64,000 nt of DNA from contig NZ_AUCP01000001.1 in NCBI RefSeq assembly GCF_000429825.1, forward strand, positions 310,001 through 374,000. Direction: 5' to 3'. Source of the DNA: Cohnella thermotolerans DSM 17683. Lineage in GTDB: Bacteria > Bacillota > Bacilli > Paenibacillales > Paenibacillaceae. The position numbers and the translations under genes are program-made. Each line of letters opens with the position of its first letter. Within the stretch, counting starts at the first letter, position 1. The notes below the pieces were generated by a model that saw only the letters and a program-made list of their open reading frames with translations, ran no database searches and was not told the DNA's origin. This document shows positions 44,877 to 54,691 of this stretch, one piece after another.

Positions 44877-46175
44877 GGCTAGCCACTGCTCCTTCCAGGC
44901 TTCCACGGTCAGATCGCCCGCCAGCCACTTGGAGTATAATCCGCCGAGGCGGAGGAACAAGGCGGGCAAGTCCGGCTCCGCTGCGAGCGACGGCTGGTTC
45001 GGGAAAGACCGGGAGCCGGCGTCGGCGAGCGGCACCGGAATGCCGGCGACGCCTTCATAGAGCGTTCGCAGCGTCGGGAGCTTGCCGCTTTTCTCGTAAT
45101 TTTGCAGCTGCTTGTCCGCTTCCGACATTTCGGCCATCCACGCCCGGGCGGCATCCTCGTGCTCCGTGCGGGAAGATACCGCGAAGCTGGAGCCGGCCGG
45201 CCAGACGAAGGGCGACTCCCACGCCGCCCGGTCGATTCTCAGCGCCGCCGCGGCGGAATCCGGCAGCGCGGCGATCCCCCGCGACGCCTCGGAAGAGCGG
45301 ACGACGGCCGCCGCATAGCGCCCGGCCGCGAACGCGGACCAGAACGCGCCTTCCGGCTTGACGTCGGCTATGCCGCTCCTCTGCTCGGCGAGCAGGCTGA
45401 GCGCCCGATCGAGCGCGGGGTCGCTCCATATGTCGTCCGCGCGATCGAACAGGGCATCCTCTCTGCGGCCGGTAACGGCGCCGAGCCAACCGAGAAACGC
45501 CAGAGGATCGTTCTCGTCGATGGCGAGCCAGGACGCGATCAGCCCCTTGTCCGCCATCCGCTTCGGCAAGTTTTGCCATTGCTCCGCGCCGAGCGGCGGA
45601 ACAAGATCCGGTTCGCCTCCCTCGGTGCGCAGCGCTTCGAGCACATTGCGGTTCCAGACGAGCACGTACGGATCCATATCGAGCGGCACGCCCCACAAGT
45701 AGCCGTTCCATCTCATCTGGGAGACGACGGCGCTGAATTGCTCGGACAAGGCTTCGCCCACATAGGCGGAATCGGCCGGAAGCAAGTAGCCGCCGACGGC
45801 CAGCTCGCGGATCCACTCGTTCGGCAGAAGCAGCACGTCCGCTTCCCGGACGCTGTCCCGAATGGCGGACAATAGCGAGGGCGCATTCGGATCGATCCGC
45901 AGCCAGGCGACGCCGATCTCCGGATGGCGGAGGCGGAAGGAATCGTTCTGCGCCTGCAGCCGCTTGAACCCTTCCTCGTCGATGACGGCGGCCACCGTCA
46001 GCTCGGCGGGCTCCGTCTCCGCGGCCAGATCCGATACGGGGAGCGGCTTGGCCGCCTGGTCTTCCGTCACGGCCTGAGGCTTCGGGGCAGGCACCGGAGA
46101 GGAAGTCCAAGGAGACAGGAACAGCACCATCAAGCCGAGCACGACGACGATGAGCAGCGATTTGCGAAGACCCAC
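44847..46175 (-). CDS. Extracellular solute-binding-like protein (SBP family 1 type)
   Basis: 442 residues. N-terminal hydrophobic segment (about 5-22) without a lipobox cysteine, then a two-lobe sugar-binding-protein pattern: LTVAAVIDEEGFKRLQAQ, VLLLPNEWIRELAVGGYLLP, RWNGYLWGVPLDMDPYVLVWN. No permease or ATPase genes are adjacent, so transport by a partner system is not supported; it may be an anchored sensor or orphan binding protein. GTG at 46175 has GGGGGAG upstream. Convergent overlap of 30 bp with the preceding gene. Confidence 0.75.
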   Translation of the reverse strand: MGLRKSLLIVVVLGLMVLFLSPWTSSPVPAPKPQAVTEDQAAKPLPVSDLAAETEPAELTVAAVIDEEGFKRLQAQNDSFRLRHPEIGVAWLRIDPNAPSLLSAIRDSVREADVLLLPNEWIRELAVGGYLLPADSAYVGEALSEQFSAVVSQMRWNGYLWGVPLDMDPYVLVWNRNVLEALRTEGGEPDLVPPLGAEQWQNLPKRMADKGLIASWLAIDENDPLAFLGWLGAVTGRREDALFDRADDIWSDPALDRALSLLAEQRSGIADVKPEGAFWSAFAAGRYAAAVVRSSEASRGIAALPDSAAAALRIDRAAWESPFVWPAGSSFAVSSRTEHEDAARAWMAEMSEADKQLQNYEKSGKLPTLRTLYEGVAGIPVPLADAGSRSFPNQPSLAAEPDLPALFLRLGGLYSKWLAGDLTVEAWKEQWLASLADAKTYD

Positions 46176-46318
46176 CGGGACTCCCCCTTCGGCTCCAAAG
46201 TCATCTTGCCAACATAGTCGTTATTCATCATAGCAGGAAAGCGAAGGAATGTCGCGCTTTTTTTGTTAACGTTTCAGAGGCTGAAATGCACCACCAACCG
46301 AAGAGGAGCGAATCGCAC

Positions 46319-46810
46319 ATGGAGCGCAAGCGCGCGATCGAAATGCATTTGCCGGACGGCAAACTGCCGGGCTACTACGCCCAAATCGTCAAAGGAATCG
46401 CCGAGCGGACGGAGCTGTTCGACCGCATCAAGGAGTTGCTCGTCCTGAACTCGCCGGAAGATGCGGCCCCCGTTCTGGAGCTGCTTCGCCATTACAAGAC
46501 GGAAGCCGAAGAGCTGGAGCTGGTGCTGCTGCCGGAAGAGGGTGTGGAGCGCGAAGCGTTGTACGAGGACTATGTCATCGAATCCGTCGGCGGCCGCGTC
46601 TACACCGTATGGTCCGATACGGCGTATTTCCGGATAACGGCCGAAGAGCCGGAAGCGGAACCCGCCCCGGCCCTTCTCCAACTGCAAGAGAACATGATCG
46701 CCTCCGTCCGAGAAGACGGATTCGTCTGGCACGCGGTCGACCGCAAGGAAGAGGAATGGGTCGAGCGGGTCGCCCGCGCTTACCGCTGCGGCGTCGTCTG
46801 GCTCCGTTAA
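46319..46810 (+). CDS. Conserved-looking hypothetical protein
   Basis: 163 residues, no signal peptide or membrane segment, acidic (many Glu), with pairs such as KGIAERTELFDRIKELLV and EEEWVERVARAYRCGVVWLR. I do not recognise the family. ATG at 46319 has GAGGAG 10 nt upstream; an ATG 33 nt further up is possible. A short hairpin followed by seven T residues (about 46228-46265) lies in its leader. Stop overlaps the convergent ylaK stop by four bases. Confidence 0.65.
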   Translation: MERKRAIEMHLPDGKLPGYYAQIVKGIAERTELFDRIKELLVLNSPEDAAPVLELLRHYKTEAEELELVLLPEEGVEREALYEDYVIESVGGRVYTVWSDTAYFRITAEEPEAEPAPALLQLQENMIASVREDGFVWHAVDRKEEEWVERVARAYRCGVVWLR

Positions 46811-48138
46811 AGCCGCTCCGCCGCGAGCTGGGCCAGCTTGGACCGCTCGCCCTTCTCCAACATCACGTGGCCGCTGACGCTCTCCGCCTTGAACTGCTCG
46901 ATCAAATAAGTCAGCCCGTTGCTCTGGGCGTCCAGATAGGGATGATCGATCTGCTCCGGATCGCCAAGCAGCACGATTTTGCTGTTCTCGCCGACCCGCG
47001 AGACGATCGTCTTCACTTCATGCTTGCTCAAATTTTGCGCTTCGTCGATGATGATGAACTGCCCTGGAATGGAACGGCCCCGAATATAGGTCAAAGCTTC
47101 GACCTGAATGCTGCCCAGACCCATCAAAATTTTGTCCAGATCCCCCGATTTTTTCGTATCGAACAGAAATTCCAGATTGTCGTAGATCGGCTGCATCCAC
47201 GGCCGCAGCTTCTCCTCCTTCTCCCCCGGCAAATAGCCGATGTCCTTCCCCATCGGTACGACGGGCCTTGCGATGAGCAGCTTCTTGAACTTGTGCTCGT
47301 CCTCCACCTTCATTAATCCCGCCGCGAGCGTGAGCAGCGTCTTGCCCGTTCCCGCCCGCCCCGACAGCGTCACGAGCGGTATTTCGTCGTTCAGCAGCAG
47401 TTCGAGCGCCATGCGCTGCTGGGCGTTTCTGGCCGTGATGCCCCATACGGGATCGTTGCTCAAATGCAGCGGCTCCAGCCGCAGTCCGTCCGCGCTGACC
47501 TTCAGCAGCGCCGACTTCGATGTGCCCAGCTCATCCCGGAGAATGACGAATTCGTGGGGATGCAGCTTCGCTTTGAGCCCCAGCTGGTTGACGGCGAGGA
47601 ACCGGTACGTGTAAAACTCGTCGATGACCGACGGATGGACGTGCAGGGACAGGTGTCCCGTATATTGATCGGAAGGAGATGCGACCCGGTCGGACAAATA
47701 GTCCTGGGCGGTAATGCCGAGCACGTCGGCCTTCACCCGCACGAGAACGTCCTTGCTGACCAGGATGACCGGTCTCGGCTCCTGCTGCTCTTGCTCCTCC
47801 ATGTGGTAATTCAACGCCACCGCGAGAATGCGGTTGTCGTTGGTCATCTCCCCGAACAGCTCCTGAACGCGAACGAACCGCCGATGGTTCAATTCCACCT
47901 TGAGCAGCCCGCCGTTTTCGATGCTGACGCCGTTGTGAAGATGCCCGATCTCCCGCATCCGGTCGAGCTCCCGCGATACGAAGCGGGCGTTGCGCCCGAT
48001 CTCGTCGGCAAGCCGCTTTTTGGAGTCGATCTCCTCCAGGACCACGGACGGTATGACGACTTCGTTCTCTTCGAACGAGAACATGGCGAGCGGATCATGC
48101 AGCAGCACATTCGTATCGAGCACGTAGATTTTTTTCAA
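46807..48138 (-). CDS. ylaK: PIN-domain and PhoH-like ATPase, YlaK
   Basis: 443 residues. N-terminal PIN domain with YVLDTNVLLHDP and VVIPSVVLEEID, and a C-terminal PhoH ATPase with Walker A GRAGTGKTLLT, PVVPMGKDIGYLPGEKEEKL, Walker B FIIIDEAQNL and GDPEQIDHP. PIN-PhoH proteins act as RNA helicase/nucleases in characterised cases. TTG at 48138 has GGAGG 8 nt upstream and gives the normal N-terminus; the frame runs further up through noncoding sequence. Confidence 0.93.
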   Translation of the reverse strand: MKKIYVLDTNVLLHDPLAMFSFEENEVVIPSVVLEEIDSKKRLADEIGRNARFVSRELDRMREIGHLHNGVSIENGGLLKVELNHRRFVRVQELFGEMTNDNRILAVALNYHMEEQEQQEPRPVILVSKDVLVRVKADVLGITAQDYLSDRVASPSDQYTGHLSLHVHPSVIDEFYTYRFLAVNQLGLKAKLHPHEFVILRDELGTSKSALLKVSADGLRLEPLHLSNDPVWGITARNAQQRMALELLLNDEIPLVTLSGRAGTGKTLLTLAAGLMKVEDEHKFKKLLIARPVVPMGKDIGYLPGEKEEKLRPWMQPIYDNLEFLFDTKKSGDLDKILMGLGSIQVEALTYIRGRSIPGQFIIIDEAQNLSKHEVKTIVSRVGENSKIVLLGDPEQIDHPYLDAQSNGLTYLIEQFKAESVSGHVMLEKGERSKLAQLAAERL

Positions 48139-48307
48139 CGGCGGTCCCTCCAGGGTTCGACGGATTTTGGCGATTTGGCCATTCCTGAATCGAAGGTTGA
48201 CGACGGGGAACAATGAGATCAGGTTGAACGGTTGCTGCGAAAGCGCCTTTCCGGGCGGCTTTCCGGGCATCCCCTCCATACAGGATGATAACGAGGATGG
48301 TGATCGA

Positions 48308-48910
48308 ATGTATTTCGGCAAAACAGGTTACGGGATCGTAACCGGACTGTTGATCGTCGGCCTGGCGTCAGGCGCCGCAGGCTGCGGAACGAGGCAAGCG
48401 ACCCCTTCGCCGGCGGACCATCGCGGCGTGAAGGTTCAGAGCACGACGCCGGGAGCTGTTCGGCCCAGTGCGAATCCGAACGAGGTGGCGGCTCATCTGG
48501 AGCGGCTGGCCAAAGGCGTCAAAGGGGTTCGAGGCGCCAACTGCGTCGTCTTCGGCAAGTATGCGATCGTCGGGATCGACGTCGATCCGAAGCTGGATCG
48601 TTCCCGTGTCGGCACGATCAAATATGCGGTGGCGGAAGCGTTCCGCAAAGATCCTTACGGCATCGACGCTCTCGTCACCGCCGACGTCGACTTGGCGCAG
48701 CGGCTGCGCGAAATTCGCGCGGACGCTCAGCAAGGACGCCCGATTGCGGGCTTCGCCGAAGAACTGGCGGACATCGTCGGCCGGCTCGTGCCCCAGCTTC
48801 CGCGGAGCGTCATCCCGCCGGCTTCGCCGGACGGAAACGCGGGCGCCCGCCGGTCGCAAGTGGACGGGGCCACCGTTCCTCCTCACAACCATGGCTCCGT
48901 CAACCGATAA
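48308..48910 (+). CDS. ylaJ: YhcN/YlaJ family sporulation lipoprotein
   Basis: 200 residues. Signal peptide ending in the lipobox GAAGC, then the YlaJ/YhcN domain (EVAAHLERLAKGVKGVRGANCVVFGKYAIVGIDVD, KYAVAEAFRKDPYGIDALVTADVDL, shown in pieces). Proteins of this family localise to the forespore membrane or cortex. ATG at 48308 has GAGG upstream. Divergent from ylaK, its usual neighbour. Confidence 0.85.
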   Translation: MYFGKTGYGIVTGLLIVGLASGAAGCGTRQATPSPADHRGVKVQSTTPGAVRPSANPNEVAAHLERLAKGVKGVRGANCVVFGKYAIVGIDVDPKLDRSRVGTIKYAVAEAFRKDPYGIDALVTADVDLAQRLREIRADAQQGRPIAGFAEELADIVGRLVPQLPRSVIPPASPDGNAGARRSQVDGATVPPHNHGSVNR

Positions 48911-48928
48911 AGTTGGCCTGCCGGCAAT

Positions 48929-48960
48929 AAAAAAAGCCCAGTGAACATACTCACTGGGCT
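48929..48960 (-). terminator. Rho-independent terminator, minus strand
   Basis: Perfect 10-bp stem AGCCCAGTGA/TCACTGGGCT with a 6-nt loop, followed on the minus strand by TTTTTTTATTG. It should end the typA-ylaH-LCP transcript and may also stop ylaJ from the other side, though its plus-strand tail (TTGCTC) is poor. Confidence 0.85.
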
Positions 48961-49154
48961 TTGCTCATGAAGAAGCCTACTTGTCCGGCCGGGCATTCGG
49001 AACGGGCGCCGCGAAGCGCGCGGGAACGCACGCCTCGCCCGGCCGCGGCGGACGCGCCGCAGGCCAGGCCGCGCGGGCGGAATCGGGGGACGACGGAGCC
49101 GGCAGACGTCCGGCTATGCCGATCTTCGGTACAGGCAGCCTTCGTTTGCGCCAT
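48951..49154 (-). CDS. Small hypothetical protein, doubtful
   Basis: 67 residues, Arg/Ala/Gly-rich and without recognisable homology. It is listed because ATG at 49154 has an excellent GGGAGG at 7 nt. Its stop lies inside the terminator stem, and an overlapping frame is equally open, so it may be noncoding. It lies between the LCP gene and the terminator. Confidence 0.3.
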   Translation of the reverse strand: MAQTKAACTEDRHSRTSAGSVVPRFRPRGLACGASAAAGRGVRSRALRGARSECPAGQVGFFMSKAQ

Positions 49155-49316
49155 CCGCTTCCCTCCCTGCCGCTCGAGTCCGCTGATTGCGGCGGACACC
49201 GGTTCCCGTAATTGGCCTCATTATAGCACAAGGCCAATTCGGATTCCAAGCGGCAATATGACCGCTAGGCTTGCCTCCCCCCGCCGGGGGACGTACCAAG
49301 CCGCTTGCGGCTTCGC

Positions 49317-50417
49317 TTATTCGCCGGACGAATCCGCGGAAGCCGCGGATTCGGCGGCGCTTCGGCCGTTCGCCGACAGTTCCTCGGCGAGCGCCTTTTT
49401 CGCTTCCTCCAGCTTCTCCTGATCGAGGTAGACATAAGGACTCTTCCATTTGCCTTCGAGCGGGATGAAGCGGATATCGCTGCGGTTGATGTCGTAGTAC
49501 GTTTTCAGCATGTTTTCGATCTGCGTCTTCGGGATGTCCGTCCGCAAGTTGTCGCCGACCGCTCCGATAACGCCGGCCAGCTTCGTGATGCCGCCGACCG
49601 ATTTCATCTTGTCGACGATGGCGCCGAGCACCCGGCTTTGCCGATCGTTGCGGTCGAAGTCGCTGGACGCGGCCGTGCCCCGGTTCGACTTCCGGTAACG
49701 GACGAAATCGAGGGCGTTTTTGCCATCCAGATGCTGATCGCCTTTTTTCAGATTGATGTCGGTTCCGTCCGCCGTGTCCACATACCTCATATCCTGATCG
49801 ACATAAACATCGATGCCGCCGAGCGCGTCCACGACGTCCGCGAATCCCTGGAAGTTGAGAACGGCCGTATAGTTGATCGGAATATCGAAGAGCTTGCCGA
49901 TCATTTCGCGGGTTTTGTCGCGCGCGTATGCGTCGGCCGCTTCGTCCTTCAAATTCTCCTTCGTCGTCGCGGTCCTATGGAAGCCGGCATAGAACTGGTT
50001 GATCTTCTGTTCCTTGTAGCCGGGCAGCTCCGGATCGGTGTCGCGAGGCACGGAGACGACCGTTGCGGTGTTCGATTTCGGATTCATGGCGATGACCATG
50101 ACCACATCGGTGTTCATGCTTCCCGTCTGTTTACGATAGTCCATGCCGAGAAGCAGCATGGCCAGCGGTTTGACCTGGGCGCGCTCCGAAGACGGGATCG
50201 GCTGGGCGTTGCCGCCCGGCAGGGCGACGTTGCTCAGCGCGTTGTCCGCCTGCTTCCACAAATAAACGGCATAGCCGGCTAAAACGAGAATGATGATGGC
50301 CAAAAACGAGAAGAAAAATTTCAACGCTCTGCGGGGACGGCGCCCCGGCTTTTTCGAAGCCGCGGTCTGGGCGCCGGACCTGCGCGACCGCGGCGGCAAA
50401 GACGTGCTCGAATTCAT
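49317..50417 (-). CDS. [11 protein letters not shown] (LCP) family cell-wall polymer ligase
   Basis: 366 residues. Cytoplasmic basic N-terminus, one membrane segment (about 33-52), then the LCP domain with LLLGMDYRKQTGSMNTDVVMVIAMNP, VVSVPRDT, INQFYAGF, and the arginine-rich catalytic motifs FVRYRKSN and RNDRQSRVLGAI. These enzymes attach teichoic acids or other polymers to peptidoglycan. A disordered acidic tail ends the protein. ATG at 50417 overlaps the previous stop (ATGA) with GAGGTGA upstream. Confidence 0.93.
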   Translation of the reverse strand: MNSSTSLPPRSRRSGAQTAASKKPGRRPRRALKFFFSFLAIIILVLAGYAVYLWKQADNALSNVALPGGNAQPIPSSERAQVKPLAMLLLGMDYRKQTGSMNTDVVMVIAMNPKSNTATVVSVPRDTDPELPGYKEQKINQFYAGFHRTATTKENLKDEAADAYARDKTREMIGKLFDIPINYTAVLNFQGFADVVDALGGIDVYVDQDMRYVDTADGTDINLKKGDQHLDGKNALDFVRYRKSNRGTAASSDFDRNDRQSRVLGAIVDKMKSVGGITKLAGVIGAVGDNLRTDIPKTQIENMLKTYYDINRSDIRFIPLEGKWKSPYVYLDQEKLEEAKKALAEELSANGRSAAESAASADSSGE

Positions 50418-50722
50418 GATGTCACCTCGGAGTCGTCGTCGTCGGGATGGTCTTCGGCTGCCACGCCGTACAAATCGTTGCCAAGCTGCTCCGCCGCTTC
50501 CCGGTCGAACCAGACGGTGTGGACGGACAGCTCCTTGTCCCGGTACGAGACGTATATTTTGGACCGATCGCGGGATGCGACTTCAAGCGCGTCCAATCCG
50601 TGATCTTCCGACAAAATTTGCGCAAAATAGCGAAGCGACTCCCGGGCCGCCTCGTCGTCGGGGCGGCGTTCGGTCATCAGCTTCGTCTGCAGCCAATAGA
50701 ACAACGTATCCGTCATGCGCAT
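50414..50722 (-). CDS. Hypothetical protein cotranscribed with the LCP gene
   Basis: 102 residues, soluble, acidic C-terminus (DDDDSE). No family recognised. ATG at 50722 has GGGGGAAG at 7 nt; a GTG at 50743 is in frame. Stop and LCP start overlap by four bases, so translation is probably coupled. Confidence 0.7.
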   Translation of the reverse strand: MRMTDTLFYWLQTKLMTERRPDDEAARESLRYFAQILSEDHGLDALEVASRDRSKIYVSYRDKELSVHTVWFDREAAEQLGNDLYGVAAEDHPDDDDSEVTS

Positions 50723-50786
50723 GAGGCTTCCCCCATTCGTCACTCGATCGGTCGGGCGTTCGGGCCGGTCGCGGCCGCCGCCTTTT

Positions 50787-51092
50787 TCAGCGGGATTCCG
50801 AGTTGTTGGCGGACGGCTTGTCGCCGCCCTTGCCCCGCCATTTGTCGTAAAGCTGCCGGCCGCGAAGCATGAGCATCATGACGACGGCGACGGCCATGCA
50901 TTGAATGATCGGCAGCTTGTCCAGCTGCAGCAAGAGCAGCACGAGACAGCCGATCGCCATGATGATGTGAACGATGACTTCCTTCAGAATCGGAAGCCTC
51001 CCCACGCGGAAGACGGAGTTAAAAATATAAATCGTAAAAGCGAGAATGAGCAGATAGGAAATAACGGGGTGATTGTGGAACCACGCCTGCAT
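50787..51092 (-). CDS. ylaH: YlaH-like membrane protein
   Basis: 101 residues with three hydrophobic segments (about 9-27, 37-57 and 60-76) and a charged C-terminus. Size, topology and position directly downstream of typA match YlaH of Bacillus; function unknown. ATG at 51092 has AGGAGG about 8 nt upstream. Confidence 0.85.
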   Translation of the reverse strand: MQAWFHNHPVISYLLILAFTIYIFNSVFRVGRLPILKEVIVHIIMAIGCLVLLLLQLDKLPIIQCMAVAVVMMLMLRGRQLYDKWRGKGGDKPSANNSESR

Positions 51093-51146
51093 CGCAAATT
51101 CCTCCTACCTTGGGCTGAGTGCCTTAAGCGGCGGGGAGAACGGCGA

Positions 51147-52988
51147 TCAGACGCCGGCCTCCGCCATTTTGCGTTGTTTGTCGAACTTGTCGCGCTCGCT
51201 CTTGTTCAGGATTTTCTTGCGGAGCCGAACGGATTTCGGCGTAATCTCGCAAAGCTCGTCGTCGTTCAAATATTCGAGCGCTTCTTCCAGCGACATGAGA
51301 CGCGGCGTCTTGAGCCGGACAGTCTCTTCCTTCGTCGCGGAACGGACGTTCGTGAGCGCCTTCTCCTTGCAAATATTGACGACGATGTCGTTGTCGCGCG
51401 TATGCTCGCCGACGATCATCCCCTCGTACACTTCGGTTCCAGGCTCGAAGAACAGAATGCCGCGGTCTTCCACACCCATCATGCCGTAGAAGGTCGACGT
51501 TCCCGTCTCGCTGGCGATCAGCACGCCTTGATGGCGTCCGCCCACCTGGCCGCCGACAAACGGACCGTAGCTGTCGAACGCGTGGTTCATGACGCCGTAG
51601 CCGCGGGTCAGCGTCAGGAAGTTCGTGCGGTAGCCGATCAGACCGCGCGCCGGAATGAGAAACTCCAGCCGGATTTGGCCGTTGCCGTTGTTGATCATGT
51701 TGACCATCTCGGCTTTGCGGGTTCCGAGGCTCTCCATGACGCTGCCCATGCTCTCTTCCGGAATGTCGATGAGCAGCCGCTCGATCGGCTCGCATTTGAC
51801 GCCGTCGATCTCGCGAACGATCACCTCCGGCTTCGACACTTGCAGCTCATAGCCTTCGCGGCGCATGTTCTCGATCAGAATGCCGAGATGAAGCTCGCCG
51901 CGTCCGCTGACGATGAACGCGTCGGGGCTGTCCGTCTCTTCGACGCGCAGCGAGACGTCGGTCTCGAGCTCCTTGAACAGACGCTCGCGAAGCTTGCGGG
52001 ACGTGACGAATTTGCCTTCGCGTCCGGCGAACGGGCTGTTGTTGACGAGGAACGTCATCTGTAGCGTCGGCTCGTCGATCTTCAGCACCGGCAATGCTTC
52101 GGGCTTGCTCGGGTCGGCGATCGTCTCCCCGATGTTGATATCCTTGATGCCGGCGATCGCGATGATGTCCCCTGCCGCGGCTTCCTCCATCTCGATCCGC
52201 TTCAACCCCTGGAAGCCGAACAGCTTCTCGATGCGCGCCTGCCGGCTCTTGCCTTCGCGGTCGAGGACGACGACGGACTGGCCCTGGCGGATCGTGCCGC
52301 GGTTGACGCGGCCGATCGAGATTCGGCCCAGATACTCGTTGTAGTCGAGCAGGGTGACGAGGAATTGCAGCGGCTCTTCGGTATTTTCCTTCGGGTACGG
52401 GATCTTCTCGACGATCGTCTCGTAGAGAGGCTCCATCGTCGTGCCCGGCACATTCGCGTCCAGGCTGGCGATGCCGTTCAGGCCGGAAGCGTACACGACC
52501 GGGAAGTCGAGCTGGTCGTCGCTCGCCTCGAGCTCGATGAACAGTTCCAGCACCTCGTCGATGACTTCGGCCGGGCGGGCGGCGGGACGGTCGATCTTGT
52601 TGACGACGACGATCGGGGTGAGGCCCGCTTCGAGCGCCTTGCGCAGCACGAACTTCGTCTGCGGCATGCAGCCTTCGAAGGCGTCGACGACAAGCAGCAC
52701 GCCGTCGACCATCTTCATGATCCGTTCGACTTCGCCGCCGAAGTCGGCGTGCCCCGGGGTATCGACGATGTTGATCAGATAATCCTTGTAGTGAATCGCC
52801 GTGTTCTTGGCCAGAATCGTAATGCCGCGCTCGCGCTCCAGATCGTTGGAGTCCATCGCGCGCTCCTGCACCTGCTCGTTGTCCCGGAACGTTCCGGATT
52901 GGCGCAGCAGTTGGTCGACTAGCGTCGTCTTGCCGTGGTCGACGTGCGCGATAATGGCGATATTGCGAATGCGATCTCTTGGATGCAT
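51147..52988 (-). CDS. typA: Translational GTPase TypA/BipA
   Basis: Ribosome-associated GTPase involved in assembly and stress, 613 residues. G1 [15 protein letters not shown]2 ERERGITI, G3 [16 protein letters not shown] and G4 [10 protein letters not shown] are visible, followed by the elongation-factor domains II, III, V and the BipA-specific C-terminal domain ending with [23 protein letters not shown] at 52988 has GATAGGAGTGG upstream; the frame is open upstream but noncoding. Confidence 0.98.
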   Translation of the reverse strand: MHPRDRIRNIAIIAHVDHGKTTLVDQLLRQSGTFRDNEQVQERAMDSNDLERERGITILAKNTAIHYKDYLINIVDTPGHADFGGEVERIMKMVDGVLLVVDAFEGCMPQTKFVLRKALEAGLTPIVVVNKIDRPAARPAEVIDEVLELFIELEASDDQLDFPVVYASGLNGIASLDANVPGTTMEPLYETIVEKIPYPKENTEEPLQFLVTLLDYNEYLGRISIGRVNRGTIRQGQSVVVLDREGKSRQARIEKLFGFQGLKRIEMEEAAAGDIIAIAGIKDINIGETIADPSKPEALPVLKIDEPTLQMTFLVNNSPFAGREGKFVTSRKLRERLFKELETDVSLRVEETDSPDAFIVSGRGELHLGILIENMRREGYELQVSKPEVIVREIDGVKCEPIERLLIDIPEESMGSVMESLGTRKAEMVNMINNGNGQIRLEFLIPARGLIGYRTNFLTLTRGYGVMNHAFDSYGPFVGGQVGGRHQGVLIASETGTSTFYGMMGVEDRGILFFEPGTEVYEGMIVGEHTRDNDIVVNICKEKALTNVRSATKEETVRLKTPRLMSLEEALEYLNDDELCEITPKSVRLRKKILNKSERDKFDKQRKMAEAGV

Positions 52989-53162
52989 AATTCCACTCCT
53001 ATCTTTATATGAGGGGTTGGCGAATTCTTGTCCTGCCTTGCCTCGCGCAGGGATTCCGCACAGGCCTCTCTTGGCTTGCTGTTTGCCCAAAACGCGACGC
53101 GTTACTCGATAAAATCGAGCAACGCCGGCAGACCGAGCCGTCGATCCGTCGTTCCTTGCTTC

Positions 53163-53192
53163 ACAACAAAACGCCGACGCGAGGTCGGCGTT
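53163..53192 (-). terminator. Rho-independent terminator upstream of typA
   Basis: AACGCCGAC, loop of 5, GTCGGCGTT (53170-53192) followed on the minus strand by TTGTTGTG. It closes the 53252-53734 transcript. Confidence 0.7.
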
Positions 53193-53251
53193 TCCACCTA
53201 CATCCCTTCTATTATAAGCCACAGCTCGCAATTATCAAGCGGAAATCGCGA

Positions 53252-53734
53252 TCAGCGGAAGCGCGGGCGCCGAATGACCAGCCACGCTCCGAGAACGATC
53301 AGAGCGAGGGCGATGATATAGATGCCCCAGGTCCACAGCAGCGTCAAAATAAACAGAACGACTGACAAAGCCGCGAGTCCGATGGAAGCGAGCCAAAGCC
53401 CGCGCGAACGAACCTGTCCGAAAATGTAATATTCGTACAAGCCGACCGAGACGGCCAGCAAGAAAAACGGCCAAAGGTACTTCATCGCGCTCCAGTCGAA
53501 CCAGTTGCCGATCAGCAGCAGCACCGAGACGACGGTCAAAATGCCGGCGGGCACGAGCGAGATGGCCGGCAGCATGCCGCCAAAGTACAGCACGTGGAGC
53601 AAAACTCCCGGAATGAGAATGAACAGCGGCCAGAACACCGCTCCGATAAAGGCGAAAACACCAAGCTTGCCCAGCAGAATGACCAATCCCGCAGCCAATA
53701 TCAGGATACCGACCGCGGCGGATTGCTTGTTCAC
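53252..53734 (-). CDS. Multi-pass membrane protein, LiaI/LiaF-like TM region
   Basis: 160 residues with about six hydrophobic segments in hairpins (VGILILAAGLVILLGKLG, FWPLFILIPGVLLHV, and others). The repeated 'alternating hydrophobic and W/F plus P' pattern resembles membrane domains of LiaI/LiaF-type stress proteins, but I cannot name a family with confidence. GTG at 53734 has GGGGGAG upstream. Confidence 0.7.
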   Translation of the reverse strand: MNKQSAAVGILILAAGLVILLGKLGVFAFIGAVFWPLFILIPGVLLHVLYFGGMLPAISLVPAGILTVVSVLLLIGNWFDWSAMKYLWPFFLLAVSVGLYEYYIFGQVRSRGLWLASIGLAALSVVLFILTLLWTWGIYIIALALIVLGAWLVIRRPRFR

Positions 53735-53892
53735 GACGCTCCCCCACTTTATCTCTATTCTGCAATACCTGCGCGGATCGCCGGCCGCAGGAGGCGGACG
53801 GCAGCTTTACATTAACAGTTTAAAGGAAGTCGGGAGAAAAAACCAGTTCTGCGGCCGAAAAAATGGGAGCGTCTAGGAGACGACAAGCCGGG

Positions 53893-54564
53893 CTACGCCC
53901 GTCGCCTTCTAAGCAGGAGAGCGGCGGCGACGAGCAGTGCGACGGCCGCGTAAGGGGCCCCTTCGATGAACTTCGCGGCCGCATTGGGCAGCAGCCGCTC
54001 CCAACCGGGATCCTGCACGAGCATTTCGCCGGCGGCATAAGCCAAGAGGCCGCCTCCGATGTAAGCCAGAAACGGCAAGCGGTCGAGAACCCGCATAATA
54101 AAAGAGCTTCCCCAAATAATAATCGGGATGCTCATCGCAATGCCGATGAGCAGCAGCGCCGCGTCACCGCGGGCTACGGCGGCAACGGCCAGAACGTTGT
54201 CCAGGCTCATGACGAAGTCGGCCATCACGATCGTCCATACCGCGCCGGCAATCGTCGTTCGGGCGGATCTCATCTCGGCTTCAGGCTCCTCGCGGTTGTC
54301 CGTCAGCAGATTTAGAGCGATGCCGAAGAGCAGCAAAGCGCCCGCCGTCTGAACATAAGGCACGCCAAGCAGCTTCACGGCCGCAAGCGTCAATCCGCAG
54401 CGCAGCAGAACGGCCGCGGCGGTTCCCCACCATACGGCGGCCTGCCGCTGTCCGGGCGACAGGCGCCGCGCGGCCATTGCGATGACGATGGCGTTGTCGC
54501 CGCTGAGCAGCAAATTAATCAGGACGATCTCGGCAAACACCATGAAGCTTTCCCCAATCCCCAT
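53893..54564 (-). CDS. TerC family integral membrane protein (paralogue 1)
   Basis: 223 residues, seven membrane segments, with the TerC motifs LINLLLSGDNAIVIAMAAR and VMSLDNVLAVAAVA. Bacillus TerC-family proteins (YjbE/YceF) export manganese or other metals needed for secreted enzymes. ATG at 54564 has GAGGGGG upstream. It is divergent from a second TerC gene 127 bp away. Confidence 0.88.
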   Translation of the reverse strand: MGIGESFMVFAEIVLINLLLSGDNAIVIAMAARRLSPGQRQAAVWWGTAAAVLLRCGLTLAAVKLLGVPYVQTAGALLLFGIALNLLTDNREEPEAEMRSARTTIAGAVWTIVMADFVMSLDNVLAVAAVARGDAALLLIGIAMSIPIIIWGSSFIMRVLDRLPFLAYIGGGLLAYAAGEMLVQDPGWERLLPNAAAKFIEGAPYAAVALLVAAALLLRRRRA

Positions 54565-54691
54565 GCCCGCACCCCCTCAGATGAGATGTATGTACAGGCT
54601 CTGACGGATATGCGAAAGTTTTTTGCGGCCAAAATGAATCGTATTCCGGATCGCCGCGTATTACACAATGTATTGTACAGGGGGGATCGCA

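Noticed and set aside
48977-49249. Alternative minus-strand frame (90 residues) overlapping the doubtful small gene
   Set aside because: Only a TTG start without a ribosome binding site; composition is Pro/Arg/Ala-rich like GC-rich noncoding DNA.
54565-54691. Possible yybP-ykoY manganese riboswitch between the TerC genes
   Set aside because: The space is too short on either strand and lacks the conserved paired loops.
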